Shown here one piece after another: positions 11,272 to 19,806 of a DNA stretch of 64,000 nt; the first letter of the stretch is position 1; each line of letters opens with the position of its first letter. Source of the stretch: an uncultured Clostridia bacterium (lineage in GTDB: Bacteria > Bacillota > Clostridia > Christensenellales > UBA1242); assembly GCA_944332185.1 (NCBI GenBank), contig CALVJJ010000001.1, positions 64,422 through 128,421 on the forward strand. The letters are read 5' to 3'. The notes beneath the pieces were generated by a model that was given only the letters and a program-made list of their open reading frames with translations, had not been told where the DNA came from and searched no databases. The position numbers and the translations under genes were made by a program.

Positions 11272-12743
11272 GATTTTCGCCCTCCTTTTCTTTGACGAAT
11301 TGGATTGTGATTGACTACACTTTTAGGACGAGTACGCATATGCACAATATCAATTTTGCTTAGTGCATCTTTTTTGTCCTCTTTAATATTTGGCGAAATT
11401 GGTGCCAAATATGGCGAACCATATCCATCAAAATCATTTAGATATAGAATCAAAAAGAAAGAGAGTAAAATAATACCATAGAATCCAAAGCACCCACCAG
11501 CGAACGTAAATACCCACCTTAAAATAGATAGTTGTCCCGATTGATTGGGTATGGTATATAGCGTAATCCCACTCATAGCCACAATCATGACTGCAGGAGG
11601 GCTCACAAGTCCAGCTTTGACAGCAGTATCCCCTAAAATCAATGCCCCTACAACAGATAAAGCCAAGCCCAAATACGTTGGCATTCTAAGACTGGCTTCA
11701 TATAGCACTTCAAATAGCAAAAGAATAAACACAATTTCTAAAAAAGGAGTCAGTGGCAATCCTTGTGTGGAATTCATAATGGTGATCAAGAATTTTAATG
11801 GCATGGTTTTGTAATGATACATTTGTACAGCCACATACATACCGGGAAAGAGAATGGTAATGAGCAAACTTGCCACACGTAACCATCTTAGGAATCTTGC
11901 ACGACTATGTTGATCATAATAATCTCCACTACTTTGCAAATCTTCAATAAATAAAAACGGTACAGTAAGTACGATTGGAGATCCATCTACAATGATCGCA
12001 ATACGACCTTCCAACATTTTTGCACAGACAATATCCGGCTTTTCTTCTGTGCCTACTTGTTTGAACATACTTTGGGGGTGATGTTCAAGATATGATGCAA
12101 TATAAAAACTATCTAATACCCCATCTATATTGATATTTTCTATTTTTTTGACAATATCTTGTACAATTTTGTCATCAGCAATAGAATCTATATACATAAC
12201 AGCTATTTGTGTCTTTGTGATTTTCCCTACTTCTAGTATCTTGGTACGAAGATGTGAAGTGGATAAAATTTTGCGAATACAACTAATATTGACTTTGTAA
12301 TTCTCAATGAATCCACTTCTTGGACCACGTAGTACACTACTGGTAGGAGGTTCGCTAATCGATCTTTCTTTGAATTTGTCTACATTGGCAATCATTGCTT
12401 CCTTAAGACTTTCTACAAAAACAACAGCTTTCCCTTTTGTGATCTCTGTCACAATTTTTTCCCAGTCTGCACAAACATCTAATTGTGGCAAAAAGAAAAC
12501 TTTTTGAATAAGATAGTCACTTGTAAGTGGTTGAGATATTTTTTCTACTCTTTGTGCTGGTTTTATTAAAAAATCTGTTAAGATTTCTACATCAATAAGT
12601 CCCACCATATAGACTAAAAAAGCATGATATTGCCCCAAGAAAAACTCTTTGATGATAAGTTCGTCCCCATTACAAAAACGTTGTTTTAAATAAGCAATAT
12701 TTTGTGCATTCTTTGTTGCAATTTTCTTATTCATATTAGACAC
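11268..12743 (-). CDS. GerAA-type germinant receptor subunit A
   Basis: First gene of the germinant receptor operon. A hydrophilic N-terminal half of about 240 residues carries family motifs (RGPRSGFIENYKVNISCIRK; KPDIVCAKMLEGRIAIIVDGSP) and is followed by about five membrane helices and the proline-rich stretch SPPAVMIVAMSGITLYTIPNQ. A basic tail ends the protein. Start choice: the frame is open up to an ATG at 12842 that overlaps the previous stop codon, but a strong terminator lies inside that stretch, so the long form is unlikely. A GTG at 12743 has AAAGGG nine bases upstream; an ATG at 12734 is the other candidate. The operon is normally expressed in the forespore; I could not identify a specific sporulation promoter with confidence. 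Confidence 0.9.
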   Translation of the reverse strand: MSNMNKKIATKNAQNIAYLKQRFCNGDELIIKEFFLGQYHAFLVYMVGLIDVEILTDFLIKPAQRVEKISQPLTSDYLIQKVFFLPQLDVCADWEKIVTEITKGKAVVFVESLKEAMIANVDKFKERSISEPPTSSVLRGPRSGFIENYKVNISCIRKILSTSHLRTKILEVGKITKTQIAVMYIDSIADDKIVQDIVKKIENINIDGVLDSFYIASYLEHHPQSMFKQVGTEEKPDIVCAKMLEGRIAIIVDGSPIVLTVPFLFIEDLQSSGDYYDQHSRARFLRWLRVASLLITILFPGMYVAVQMYHYKTMPLKFLITIMNSTQGLPLTPFLEIVFILLLFEVLYEASLRMPTYLGLALSVVGALILGDTAVKAGLVSPPAVMIVAMSGITLYTIPNQSGQLSILRWVFTFAGGCFGFYGIILLSFFLILYLNDFDGYGSPYLAPISPNIKEDKKDALSKIDIVHMRTRPKSVVNHNPIRQRKGGRKS

Positions 12744-12790
12744 CCAACTTTTCCCTTTATAATAGTTGTTTGTCTTTTTGCTAGAATTAT

Positions 12791-12820
12791 ACAAAAAAAA
12801 CAAGTCCCTTAAGACTTGTT
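12791..12820 (-). terminator. Terminator after the transglutaminase-like gene
   Basis: AACAAGTC (12799-12806) pairs with GACTTGTT (12813-12820), followed on the minus strand by eight Ts. It separates the surface-protein operon upstream from the germination operon downstream, and argues against the earliest possible gerAA-type start codon. Confidence 0.85.
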
Positions 12821-12841
12821 TTCCCTCTATATATTGATGCA

Positions 12842-14866
12842 TTATAACACAAAGATAATACGAGCATTAAGATATGGCACTTCAAAATATTGTTGATTTC
12901 CCTCTTGGTCTTTCCCTGGCACAATACATTGTAGTCCATTTTGATATAACAAATTCAAAACAGTTTGATAGCTACTAATCGATACCACAATTTCCAAATT
13001 GTTATCTTCATGACTATCTAAATAAGTTTTGATATTGGCTATATCTTGTGTTAAAAAGAAACCGAATCCACTAGTTAAGTATCTACTGTAAGATACCCCA
13101 TTGACTATATATGGTACAACAGAGTAGTAATTCAAACTTGTATCTGTTGCAGGCATAGTATAGTAAGTACTCATATCACTAGCAAAATGTGTACCACTCA
13201 TGTAATCTGTCCCACTAATATCATAATCAGAGATCATAAAATATTGATGAGAGCCAATTTCTATATTTGTCCCTTCCAAAGAGCAAGTGAAATTGGTCCA
13301 AGTAATATCTACTACGTACCACATAGTACCCATACGTACTTTATTCCAAGCATGACCACCATATCCACCATTAGAAGAAGCTACTACCCCTACAATACGA
13401 GCACAATCAATGCCTAGCATATTACACATAAGACTATAAGCTTTTGCATATCCATCGCATACAGACACGTGATCGTAGAATACCCCTTCTAGATAGAAGC
13501 AGTTGTATGCTGTTGTCGTAGATTGATTCTGTCCATCATTTTCAATCAAATCTAATACATTGGTATCATATTGTACATTGACGACCAACCAATCAAAGAT
13601 AGACAATGCTTTTTCATAGTCTGTCATCTCTTCACTAATGATGTCGTTTAGAATGGATTTTGCTTCTTGATAAATGAGATATGCATCACTTGTAGTTGAC
13701 AAAAACTTTGGTCTAGCCCCACTTTCTACCACATGATATAATTGATCTGTGGTTTGGACAGGATAGGTAATAGGTTGGCTATCTGATGCAAAACTATCTA
13801 CACCCATTTGTCCTGTGTAAGATTCATAATAAGGCTGGAATTCCATTGGATATGGATAAGTGTCCAGTGTCCCAGAATCAATAGAAGGTTCTTCTTGCCC
13901 AAAATAATTAAACGTCAGTACGAAAATTGGATTCCACATATCTAATTTTTGTATGATCATATCGTATGCATACGTTTCGTACAATCTATCTTTACTAATT
14001 TCCAATTTTTCTTGTAGTGTCACTCGATCATCTACAAAATTTTCTGCACATTGGAATTTGCATTCTTTTAATTTTTGCAAATAGCAAAAACGGAATAAAT
14101 GATCTAGATCATTTTGATCCGTAATATAATAGTCATAATATTCCCCATCTAGATAGAAAATATTTTCTGTATAACTTGCAAGTGCTTCACTATCATTTTC
14201 TGTACTGAAATATTTTTGATTGTTGTCATTTAGGTACAAAATATCATTTTCTTGCAGTCCTACATTGACCATGTAGACTTCATCTTCTTCTAGATATTTG
14301 TAGATATTAAGATAGGTAGAAGTTGTTGGTATATATTCTATATCTTCCCTTCCTGATGCAATGACGACCACATACGTATCCCCACTTTCTACTGCATTCC
14401 AACTAAGGACACAAGTAGAAAAGGTATACACTACCCCTCTTGGTGCTTTGGTATTGTCATACATGATAGAAGCTATCTCAATAGAAGGATCTGCCACTTG
14501 GTAGACAAAATCTTGACTTTTTCTATAATTACCGTTACTATCATACGATTTTACATAGAATCGGTAGATACTTTCATTACTTGTCATAGCCTGTGTAAAA
14601 TCATATTGTAAAGAAGTCTGTCCTACAAAACTTGCTTGTTCATACGTTTCCACAACAGCTTGATTCACGAGCACTTCATATTTGACAGCATTGCTATCAA
14701 TATTCCACGTTAGCAACATCGTGTTTTTATCAAAAGTTGCCGCAATGGTGCCTAATTGTACGGAAGAAAACCATTCCCAAAAAGGTGTACATGCTGTAAA
14801 AATAGGCATCGCAAAACAAAGTAGTCCCAAAGCAATCCATTTGATTGCCCATTTTTTCTTTTTCAT
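12842..14866 (-). CDS. Lipoprotein with fibronectin-III-like N-terminus and transglutaminase-like C-terminus
   Basis: 674 residues. The signal peptide ends in a lipobox (FTAC, Cys26), so the protein is lipid-anchored outside the cell. Residues about 35-215 look like two beta-sandwich modules of fibronectin-III type (LTWNIDSNAVKYEVLVN; LSWNAVESGDTYVVVI). Residues about 430-560 form a transglutaminase-core domain with the expected triad: Cys470 in VCDGYAKAY, His505 in GGHAWNKV and Asp520 in VVDITW. Such domains act as peptidases or cross-linking enzymes; which one cannot be told here. The GAGGG ribosome binding site overlaps the stop of the deaminase gene, so it is the last gene of a three-gene unit with TL1 and the deaminase. 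Cross-linking of surface subunits is an attractive but unproven role. Confidence 0.85.
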   Translation of the reverse strand: MKKKKWAIKWIALGLLCFAMPIFTACTPFWEWFSSVQLGTIAATFDKNTMLLTWNIDSNAVKYEVLVNQAVVETYEQASFVGQTSLQYDFTQAMTSNESIYRFYVKSYDSNGNYRKSQDFVYQVADPSIEIASIMYDNTKAPRGVVYTFSTCVLSWNAVESGDTYVVVIASGREDIEYIPTTSTYLNIYKYLEEDEVYMVNVGLQENDILYLNDNNQKYFSTENDSEALASYTENIFYLDGEYYDYYITDQNDLDHLFRFCYLQKLKECKFQCAENFVDDRVTLQEKLEISKDRLYETYAYDMIIQKLDMWNPIFVLTFNYFGQEEPSIDSGTLDTYPYPMEFQPYYESYTGQMGVDSFASDSQPITYPVQTTDQLYHVVESGARPKFLSTTSDAYLIYQEAKSILNDIISEEMTDYEKALSIFDWLVVNVQYDTNVLDLIENDGQNQSTTTAYNCFYLEGVFYDHVSVCDGYAKAYSLMCNMLGIDCARIVGVVASSNGGYGGHAWNKVRMGTMWYVVDITWTNFTCSLEGTNIEIGSHQYFMISDYDISGTDYMSGTHFASDMSTYYTMPATDTSLNYYSVVPYIVNGVSYSRYLTSGFGFFLTQDIANIKTYLDSHEDNNLEIVVSISSYQTVLNLLYQNGLQCIVPGKDQEGNQQYFEVPYLNARIIFVL

Positions 14867-14874
14867 ATTCCCTC

Positions 14875-15264
14875 CTATCTGTTGTGAATCTGATATGCTT
14901 GTGGCAACAATTCTTGTAAAGAAAACACCCCATCACTCGTAATAACTTCGATATTTGGTGCATATTCCACAAAGAATTGTCTGCAAGTCCCGCAAGGTGT
15001 TATGATCTGTGTACTGCCATCTTTATGGACACCTACACTGACAATGGTAGCAAAATCGGTATCTTTTGCTACCGTTGCAGTAGAGATAGCCACTTGCTCG
15101 GCACAAATACTATGAATGCCGTCCATATTGATCCCCACATAGATGACACCAGATTTGCTACGCAAAGCACACCCTACACAGTGATGTATTTCATCATAGT
15201 AGTCTTGTGCTACTTGTTGTGCCATAGCCACTAGTTCTTCATCTTTTTTTGTTGTCTTTCTCAT
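14875..15264 (-). CDS. Cytidine deaminase-family protein (blasticidin-S-deaminase-like branch)
   Basis: 129 residues when started at the ATG 15264, which has GGGGG six bases upstream. The zinc site of the cytidine deaminase fold is complete: CAE at 54-56 and PCGTC at 90-94 (zinc ligands Cys54, Cys91, Cys94; catalytic Glu56). The segment before it reads GINMDGIHSICAEQVAI where true cytidine deaminases have a conserved NVEN-type nucleoside-binding stretch and an Arg after the Glu, so it resembles the blasticidin-S deaminase branch or another substrate class. It is wedged between TL1 (2-base gap) and the transglutaminase-like gene, an odd position for a cytosolic salvage enzyme. Nucleoside deamination is likely, exact substrate unknown. 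Confidence 0.82.
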   Translation of the reverse strand: MRKTTKKDEELVAMAQQVAQDYYDEIHHCVGCALRSKSGVIYVGINMDGIHSICAEQVAISTATVAKDTDFATIVSVGVHKDGSTQIITPCGTCRQFFVEYAPNIEVITSDGVFSLQELLPQAYQIHNR

Positions 15265-15266
15265 GC

Positions 15267-16457
15267 TTAGCCCCCGTAAGCTTCTGTAATATGATTGATC
15301 CATGCTTGTGGACAAGTAGACCAATAGGTATATTCTTCTGTATCGTAGATACCATCTTGGTTCCCACCCCAAATGGTAATATCTTCATTCATGCCATTAT
15401 CGAATCTTGTAATAATAGATGCATGATTTGCTGTACTCATTGCTTGAATGGTGATCTTAATGGTAAGATTTTGTCCTGCGAATTCTGATCCTATGTTTTC
15501 ACCAACTAGTTCTATACTATCAAACAAACGATAGGTTTTCGTTTTTGGTTCTAGTTGGTAAGCATAATAGTACCAGCCATCATCTTCTTTACAATATGGT
15601 GTGCCGTCCCAAGAATTAACAAGACTATCTTCTACTTCCTTGTCATAATGATACCAATAATCACTATTAGCTGTGACATGAATAAGATTATTCATCAGTC
15701 TACCATCATAATAAGCATCGACTCTATATCTAATATAGACAGTTTCCCAATTCCCCTTATCTTGTGGTGTAAAGGAATTCTGTGCCACAATTTCATTCGT
15801 GATCTTGTCCCCTGGATCTAGATCAGATACACTATACTTAAAGTCTGTAATCTCTGCATCTGTATATGTCACACCATCAATGCTAACGCTCACACGTGTA
15901 GATCCATCACTAGGTGGATTGATCCATGTCACATATACCCAATACGTACCACCAGCAAGCAAGCCGATGAGTAATAGGAACAGTAGCAAAAGTATCAACA
16001 ATCGTCTTCTCTTTTTCTTTGGTTGTTCTTGGGTATTCTGTAATGTTTTTCCTTTTGCTTTGGCAAGTAATTCTTGATTACGTAGTTGGATCTTTTCTCT
16101 TTCTGTAAGTGGTCTTCTTGGTTGGGAAGAAGTGTCTGTCTCTTGCAATCTTGCTTGTTTTATTCTTTCTTGCAGATCACTAATCGACGTATCTTCTTTT
16201 GGTTGATTGTCTACATTGTTCGATTGCTGTTGTACTCTTTTTTCTCGTTCTGCACGAAGTCTCTCTTCTTCTTGTTGTTTTGCTAGTTGCTCTGCTCTAA
16301 TTCTTTGCGATTCAGCTAGTACCGAACGAAAATCAAAGTTATTCTTCTGCTCTTGTGTTGGTCCAGCATTGGCTTTGGACTGCTCTTGCATTCTTTGTTG
16401 CTGGAGTCTTCTCGCTTTTTCTAGCAGATCATTCGTGTTGTTCCCTTTTTCTTTCAT
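15267..16457 (-). CDS. TL1: membrane-anchored TasA-like protein with long cytosolic coiled-coil tail
   Basis: 396 residues from an ATG with GGGAAAG upstream (a GTG four codons earlier is possible). About residues 1-150 are highly charged, rich in Gln, Glu and Arg, and probably a coiled coil in the cytosol. KKKRRR then precedes one membrane helix (about 152-175). The outer domain has the signature seen in the other TL proteins: a PG/DPGDKI stretch, VYIRYRVDAY, an aromatic DDGWYYYAYQLEP segment, TIKITIQAM and a C-terminal WINHI. This is the layout of SipW-dependent TasA/camelysin-type domains, but here on a protein that seems to keep a large cytosolic part. First gene of a unit with the deaminase and the transglutaminase-like protein. 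Confidence 0.7.
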   Translation of the reverse strand: MKEKGNNTNDLLEKARRLQQQRMQEQSKANAGPTQEQKNNFDFRSVLAESQRIRAEQLAKQQEEERLRAEREKRVQQQSNNVDNQPKEDTSISDLQERIKQARLQETDTSSQPRRPLTEREKIQLRNQELLAKAKGKTLQNTQEQPKKKRRRLLILLLLFLLLIGLLAGGTYWVYVTWINPPSDGSTRVSVSIDGVTYTDAEITDFKYSVSDLDPGDKITNEIVAQNSFTPQDKGNWETVYIRYRVDAYYDGRLMNNLIHVTANSDYWYHYDKEVEDSLVNSWDGTPYCKEDDGWYYYAYQLEPKTKTYRLFDSIELVGENIGSEFAGQNLTIKITIQAMSTANHASIITRFDNGMNEDITIWGGNQDGIYDTEEYTYWSTCPQAWINHITEAYGG

Positions 16458-16528
16458 AATCTTTCCCACTTACATGCTCACTCTTTTCTATATAGTGTGT
16501 GCATTATTCCCATTTTATTTCTAGTTCT

Positions 16529-16557
16529 ATTGTATCAAATAGAATAAAAAACAGCAA
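16529..16557 (-). promoter_or_regulatory. Promoter for the TL1 operon
   Basis: On the minus strand TTGCTG (16557-16552), a 17-base spacer, and TACAAT (16534-16529). It lies about 70 bases before the TL1 start codon. The 313-base gap between the divergent TL1 and TL2 genes otherwise holds only AT-rich sequence and the TL2 promoter candidates. Confidence 0.6.
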
Positions 16558-16629
16558 ATTGTTTAGAAGAATATTTCCAATATTATACTGAAAATTTTGT
16601 GTAAATAACTTTTGCTTTTTTACATCATT

Positions 16630-16657
16630 TTGTATCTTGTATGTGTTGTGATATAGT
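16630..16657 (+). promoter_or_regulatory. Candidate promoter for TL2-TL3
   Basis: TTGTAT, a 16-base spacer and TATAGT give a vegetative-type match about 110 bases before TL2. A second candidate lies closer: CATATACTA at 16743-16751 matches the CATANNNTA -10 pattern of the late mother-cell sigma factor of sporulation, with an ATA 15 bases upstream. Sequence alone does not decide between them. Confidence 0.4.
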
Positions 16658-16770
16658 ACCCAATGATCTTGGTGTTTTTAAAAAAAATAGTCTCCCACAA
16701 TTCCAAATACATATTCCCTAAAGTATAGACTTTCTTGGACTGCATATACTAAGCAAAAGGAGTATTTTGC

Positions 16771-17367
16771 ATGCAACCAATCACAAAAAACGTGTTGTGG
16801 GTGGTGGGTATTGTTGTCCTATTGGGTATCATGATCGGTGGATCACTAGCCTATTTTAGCAGTATTCGTTCGCAACGTGGAGATATTCAATTCGCCGAAG
16901 TTTCTGGTATCACCATGGGAGATATTCACCCCCTTACGAGTGAGAATAGCCTTATTATTCCCGGCGACCAAATACAAAATCCGATCTCTTGGCAAAATAT
17001 CTCTCCCATCGATCATTCCATTACAAGACAAGCCGATGTGTTCGTACGAGTCAGGCTAGATGCCACTTTAGATACGGTAGATACCAATGCCATACAACTG
17101 ATTTTTCAAAAACCACAACAATGGATCTGGGGTAATCAAGGGTATTACTATTATACCGGTTATGTCGCACCAGCAGAAACCATTGCTATCATCAGTGGAC
17201 TATCTGTCAGCACAAAACTGACTAGAATGTATTCTGGCAAAGATGTGAATCTAACCATTCATATCGAGTGTCTGCAAGCTCCTTACCAAGCCTACCAATC
17301 TGTCTGGGCAGATGCCCCACAATATTGGATAGACAACTATGCCAGCACGTATGAGGTAACGACATGA
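16771..17367 (+). CDS. TL2: putative SipW-dependent TasA-like secreted protein
   Basis: 198 residues; AAAGGAG lies eight bases before the ATG. The N-terminus is one hydrophobic segment ending GGSLAYFSSIRSQRGDI, the pattern typical of SipW-processed signal peptides (small residues, then A-Y/W-F). The mature part contains PGDQIQNPI, DVFVRVRLDA, an aromatic GYYYYTGYVAPAET segment, LTIHIECLQA and WADAPQYWIDNY near the end, the same order of features as in the other TL proteins. TasA-type proteins are secreted and polymerise into fibres. The gene overlaps TL3 by four bases (ATGA), so both are made together. Confidence 0.72.
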   Translation: MQPITKNVLWVVGIVVLLGIMIGGSLAYFSSIRSQRGDIQFAEVSGITMGDIHPLTSENSLIIPGDQIQNPISWQNISPIDHSITRQADVFVRVRLDATLDTVDTNAIQLIFQKPQQWIWGNQGYYYYTGYVAPAETIAIISGLSVSTKLTRMYSGKDVNLTIHIECLQAPYQAYQSVWADAPQYWIDNYASTYEVTT

Positions 17368-17939
17368 GACAAGAAAAAAAGATAAAGGTACAACGTATCA
17401 TCTATAGCATCAGTGTGGCTATTCTATTCTTCCTATCTATACTAGTCCTTTTCTATGTGCCAAATACGTTGAGTTATTTTTCACAATCTGATCAAAAAGA
17501 CACAGAGACCAAAGTCGGTACAGTATCTACTTTGATCTTACCTAGTACCACCAGTGCTTTTGTCTATGATGGCTCCCCCATCATCTGTCCTATGACCATC
17601 ACCAACATTTCTGATCTAACAGTCTATACCAGAGTCATGCCGATGATTCGGTGGCAAGACTATCTTCCTAATCCTAGTACCATGACCATAGTAGAAAGTG
17701 AAGACTATGTATTAAGTACTGATGATTGGTACTATATTCCTTCCTCTATTGCACCCAATGAAAGTCACACTTTTACCATACAATTAGATCTTATTCCTAC
17801 AGAATATCTAGGCAAAACTGTCTATCTGGATCTCTATGTCGAAAGTGTACAAGCTAGTCACTTAGCCTACCAAGATACATTCCCTACTGCACCTGAACAA
17901 TGGATAAAACTCATTACCCCATCATCTACACAAGCATAG
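17364..17939 (+). CDS. TL3: putative SipW-dependent TasA-like secreted protein
   Basis: 191 residues, coupled to TL2 by an ATGA overlap. Basic start, one hydrophobic segment (about residues 11-33) ending NTLSYFSQSDQKDT, then a beta-rich domain: ICPMTITNISDLTVYTRV, DDWYYIPSSIAPNESHTFT, VYLDLYVESVQASHLA and APEQWIKL at the end. The layout matches TL2, though overall identity by eye is low, so the pair looks like two different subunits rather than a recent duplication. The signal motif is LSYF rather than LAYF. Followed by a terminator shared with TL4. Confidence 0.68.
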   Translation: MRQEKKIKVQRIIYSISVAILFFLSILVLFYVPNTLSYFSQSDQKDTETKVGTVSTLILPSTTSAFVYDGSPIICPMTITNISDLTVYTRVMPMIRWQDYLPNPSTMTIVESEDYVLSTDDWYYIPSSIAPNESHTFTIQLDLIPTEYLGKTVYLDLYVESVQASHLAYQDTFPTAPEQWIKLITPSSTQA

Positions 17940-17976
17940 ACTCCTACATCTTCATTCTCTTATCATGCGATAGCAC

Positions 17977-18007
17977 AAAAAAAATACGACCGAAGTCGTA
18001 TTTTTTT
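17977..18007. terminator. Bidirectional terminator between TL3 and TL4
   Basis: AAAAAAAATACGAC and GTCGTATTTTTTT form a stem with a CGAA tetraloop. T-runs follow on both strands, so it serves the convergent TL2-TL3 unit and TL4. Confidence 0.92.
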
Positions 18008-18016
18008 CATTTTAGA

Positions 18017-18721
18017 TTAAGCTCCGATACCAAATGCATCATCCATTACAGCAGCAACTGCAGAAATAGTATTTGCTGTACTTGCTGTGCTTGCATCCAA
18101 ATATGTACTTTGAATTGCCTCTGCTATGAATTTTACAGTAATAGATTTCAAAGCAACTGCATTTGTCCAGTCAGATGGAACGCTAACTTTACCATCCAAG
18201 AAGGCAACACTTGCAGCAACTGATGTAGCATCTACTTCTTTCATGACAGTTGAATCACTCTCAACAGTTGCAACATCACTATTATCAACTGTAGGTTTAG
18301 TACCAACATAGTAATAATATTGATCATCACCTAATTTCCAACCTTTAGCAGCAGCAGCTTCTTTGATTTGGTCATTGAATTCTGTTGTTAATGTTTCAGC
18401 CTCAGTACCAGTAATTTCAACTTTCAATCTAAAGAATGCTTTTGTACTGCTTTTAGCCATGTTAACAAAAACTTTAGAATCAATTGGTTGTCCTGGGACT
18501 AAGTTGGAACCACTGAAAGTCACTTCAGCTGCGTCTTTAGTGTATTCATCATCACTTTCCATAGCGATGTTAATAGCACCACCCATGGTTAATGTACCAC
18601 TTGCTTCTCTTTTATCCAAGAACCATGCCATGGTACCTCCGACAGCAACAGATGCAAGCAAGAGTACACTTAGCACTGCAATCATCAAAGTTTTCACATT
18701 GAATTTTTTGGCTTTTTCCAT
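18017..18721 (-). CDS. TL4: putative SipW-dependent TasA-like secreted protein
   Basis: 234 residues; the ribosome binding site is AGGAGG. The signal region is the clearest of the set: a basic start, a helix at about 12-28, then VGGTMAWFLDKREASGTLTM, which strongly resembles the camelysin/TasA signal. The mature domain has LVPGQPIDSKVFV, AFFRLKVEITG, DDQYYYYVGTKP, ITVKFIAEAIQSTYLD. It is rich in Ala, Ser, Thr, Val and Asp with no cysteine, and less aromatic than its relatives, as expected for an abundant structural subunit. Single-gene unit with a good promoter, so it could be the main fibre subunit; this is inference. Confidence 0.8.
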   Translation of the reverse strand: MEKAKKFNVKTLMIAVLSVLLLASVAVGGTMAWFLDKREASGTLTMGGAINIAMESDDEYTKDAAEVTFSGSNLVPGQPIDSKVFVNMAKSSTKAFFRLKVEITGTEAETLTTEFNDQIKEAAAAKGWKLGDDQYYYYVGTKPTVDNSDVATVESDSTVMKEVDATSVAASVAFLDGKVSVPSDWTNAVALKSITVKFIAEAIQSTYLDASTASTANTISAVAAVMDDAFGIGA

Positions 18722-18758
18722 TTTTTCCTCCTATAATATTTTTTCATCCGACACCTAT

Positions 18759-18787
18759 ATTATAGAATTTTTTTAAAAAGTTGTCTA
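18759..18787 (-). promoter_or_regulatory. Strong vegetative-type promoter for TL4
   Basis: On the minus strand TAGACA (18787-18782), 17 bases, TATAAT (18764-18759), with start codon about 38 bases further on. The perfect -10 and spacing suggest high expression. Confidence 0.7.
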
Positions 18788-18887
18788 ACAAAATTCGATA
18801 TATTTTTTAAAAAAATTGTTTCTCTTTTGCTGTCTATGTATTGTAGATACTTTTTGCTAGATTGTGCCTTTCCATTGTGCTTAAAGA

Positions 18888-18920
18888 CTTATAAAAAACA
18901 AGAGGTAGTATACACCTCTT
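18888..18920 (-). terminator. Terminator after TL5
   Basis: AAGAGGT (18900-18906) pairs with ACCTCTT (18914-18920); on the minus strand GTTTTTT follows the stem. It separates TL5 from the TL4 promoter. Confidence 0.8.
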
Positions 18921-18948
18921 ATTTTTATAACAATTTTCATGCTATTTC

Positions 18949-19626
18949 TTATGCATTGGCATAGTTGGACAACCAATCTTCTGGCGCTGTTGTCCACACT
19001 TCACTTGCTGCACCATTGGCTTTTTGAATAGCCTCGACAACTACTTCTATACTAAAAGTCTTTTTGGCATCATCATTGGTGAGATCCGTAGGAACAGTGA
19101 TAGATGTCACAAAGTCTTGACTAGATCCTGCAGTAAATGTACCTTTGTAATAATAGTAATCATCACTATCGCCTTTTTGCCACGTATTTACTGTCGTGGC
19201 TTTTACTGTTTTTGATGCTCCATCGGTATTGGTAATGGTCAATTTTGCTCGTACCAATGAGTCAGATGTATCATCTGGTTGGCTGACACCGATAGCTTGG
19301 TCATAGACTGTACCAGGCAGTGCATTGCCCGGGAAAGTAAGACTTGATGCAGAACTTCCGCCTTGGGTAATATTGATATTGACAGGATTCCCTAAAGTAA
19401 TGGTACCACTGGCACTAGCGTTAGCTAGGAAGTAAGCAAGTGTTCCCCCTACGGCAATACTGATGAGCAGTAGTGCAGAAAGCACTGTCACAGCGATCAT
19501 TCCCCCTCTTTTCCTTCTTCTAGGTGTAGAAGTAGAAGACTGTGCAATGGAACTAAGTTGTTCTACTTTTTCTTCTTGTGTAGTTGGTTTTTTTGTAACA
19601 GTTTTTGTTGTTTTTTTTGTCGCCAT
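18949..19626 (-). CDS. TL5: TasA-like protein with Lys/Thr-rich cytosolic tail
   Basis: 225 residues. A cytosolic N-terminal tail of about 42 residues, rich in Lys and Thr and ending RRRKRGG, precedes the membrane segment and the SipW-type motif VGGTLAYFLANASASGTITL. The outer domain contains LPGTVYDQAIGV, LVRAKLTITNTDG, DDYYYYKGTFTAGSS, FSIEVVVEAIQKAN and APEDWLSNY. TL4 and TL5 share the ASGT(L/I)T(M/L)G stretch after the helix and are the closest pair by eye. AGAGG precedes the ATG. The tail recalls TL1 and raises the question of whether the signal is cleaved or kept as an anchor. Confidence 0.78.
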   Translation of the reverse strand: MATKKTTKTVTKKPTTQEEKVEQLSSIAQSSTSTPRRRKRGGMIAVTVLSALLLISIAVGGTLAYFLANASASGTITLGNPVNINITQGGSSASSLTFPGNALPGTVYDQAIGVSQPDDTSDSLVRAKLTITNTDGASKTVKATTVNTWQKGDSDDYYYYKGTFTAGSSQDFVTSITVPTDLTNDDAKKTFSIEVVVEAIQKANGAASEVWTTAPEDWLSNYANA

Positions 19627-19806
19627 AATATACCTCTCTTACTAATAAATTGTGTGATTTTGCTGATTTCATACATGAATTACAATATTCTTTTGTTTTT
19701 ATTATCACCTATCTATACTGGGTAGTTGTTTACGCTTGCCTTATACAGTATTCTTACTTTTGGCTCTTAAGGGATCAAAATCATACAGTATTTCCTTTTT
19801 TGGGTA
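19627..19806. other. Upstream region of TL5, no gene seen
   Basis: AT-rich stretch between the divergent TL5 and the 333-residue protein gene (302 bases in all). No open frame with a ribosome binding site was found, and no -35/-10 pair for TL5 stood out. Confidence 0.4.

Noticed and set aside
12735-12842. Start of the gerAA-type gene at the ATG 12842
   Set aside because: A strong terminator lies inside this stretch and no ribosome binding site precedes the ATG, so a start near 12743 or 12734 is preferred.
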